DNA from: an uncultured Prochlorococcus sp.
Lineage (GTDB): Bacteria > Cyanobacteriota > Cyanobacteriia > PCC-6307 > Cyanobiaceae
Length of the DNA: 64,000 nt
Direction of reading: 5' to 3'
NCBI GenBank assembly: GCA_902564535.1
Contig: CACFBG010000002.1
Location: 1-64,000, forward strand
How positions within the stretch are numbered: position 1 is the stretch's first letter; each line of letters opens with the position of its first letter. A program made the translations under genes and the position numbers. Below, in pieces: positions 63,963-64,000 of the stretch. Below the pieces are notes generated by a model, which had not been told where the DNA came from, ran no database searches, and saw only the letters and a program-made list of their open reading frames with translations.

Positions 63963-64000
63963 CCTTCTAGCTCCAGACCCCCCCCCCTAATCAAAATTTC

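Larger units (their letters stand above)
63573..64000. other. Gene-free right end, contains hairpin-rich stretch
   Basis: No protein gene is visible in these 428 bases; open frames are at most about ten codons. The left part (63573-63780) is AT-rich with pyrimidine runs and an A-run. The right part holds several hairpins ending in a T-rich tract, listed separately as a candidate structured RNA, and a ten-base C run at 63978-63987, conspicuous in this AT-rich genome. The C run could be real or a sequencing artefact. Confidence 0.7.

Noticed and set aside
63573-64000. tmRNA, RNase P RNA, 6S or SRP RNA at the right end
   Set aside because: None of the conserved sequence blocks that I know for these RNAs is present; no tag-peptide frame is visible.

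Overview
This window looks like a chromosomal piece of a marine picocyanobacterium, most likely Prochlorococcus (strain not resolved). The evidence is low GC content, extreme gene compaction, and photosynthesis genes (petN, psaK, thf1, a high-light-inducible-protein fragment or relative). It also carries a cyanobacterial OprB/Som-type porin with an SLH domain and several protein families confined to cyanobacteria and plastids (DUF1995, DUF2499, DUF3593, DUF3110, DUF2103). No insertion sequence, prophage, rRNA or CRISPR array is visible. The strain call is inference; the cyanobacterial assignment is close to certain.

Layout. 1-660 is the 5' part of a porin gene that runs out of the window. 820-5480 is a patch of small, mostly orphan genes: an alpha/beta hydrolase, a tiny membrane protein, a HLIP, a MIF-like tautomerase and several unrecognised small proteins. 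5526-9445 is a proteostasis and photosynthesis block: clpS, petN, a 50-residue membrane protein, thf1, clpP, ftsH. 9635-17199 holds an ABC permease, pyruvate kinase, a MazG-like hydrolase, ycf19/YggT, scpB, ilvA and dxs. A perfect 22-bp hairpin then separates dxs from psaK. 17280-18245 holds psaK and two conserved small membrane proteins. 18357-23785 is a five-gene compatible-solute operon: ggpS followed by a glucosylglycerol-type ABC transporter with overlapping genes. 24028-28401 is rpmB, htpG, hisZ and an inositol-monophosphatase-family gene. tRNA-Ser(GGA) follows at 28655.

28759-31468 is pstBAC without pstS. 31610-36439 is dnaK-dnaJ, DUF3110, murQ and a cyclophilin. 36448-54880 is a run of housekeeping genes on both strands: ribBA, argC, purN, an M61 peptidase, pgi, leuS, dapF, a cysteine desulfurase, DUF1995, dacB, a coiled-coil protein, coaD, a flavin-reductase-like protein, uvrC and a PHP hydrolase. 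54885-63241 pairs cobN (cobaltochelatase for B12 synthesis) with ilvE and metH (the B12-dependent methionine synthase). The last 428 bases hold no protein gene but do contain a hairpin-rich stretch with an intrinsic-terminator-like end, which may be a small RNA or a leader.

No clear new biological system was found. The best leads are the structured region at the right end, two tiny membrane proteins (one directly behind petN), the orphan-gene patch at 2.0-5.5 kb, and the many convergent gene pairs with 0-17 bases between stop codons.
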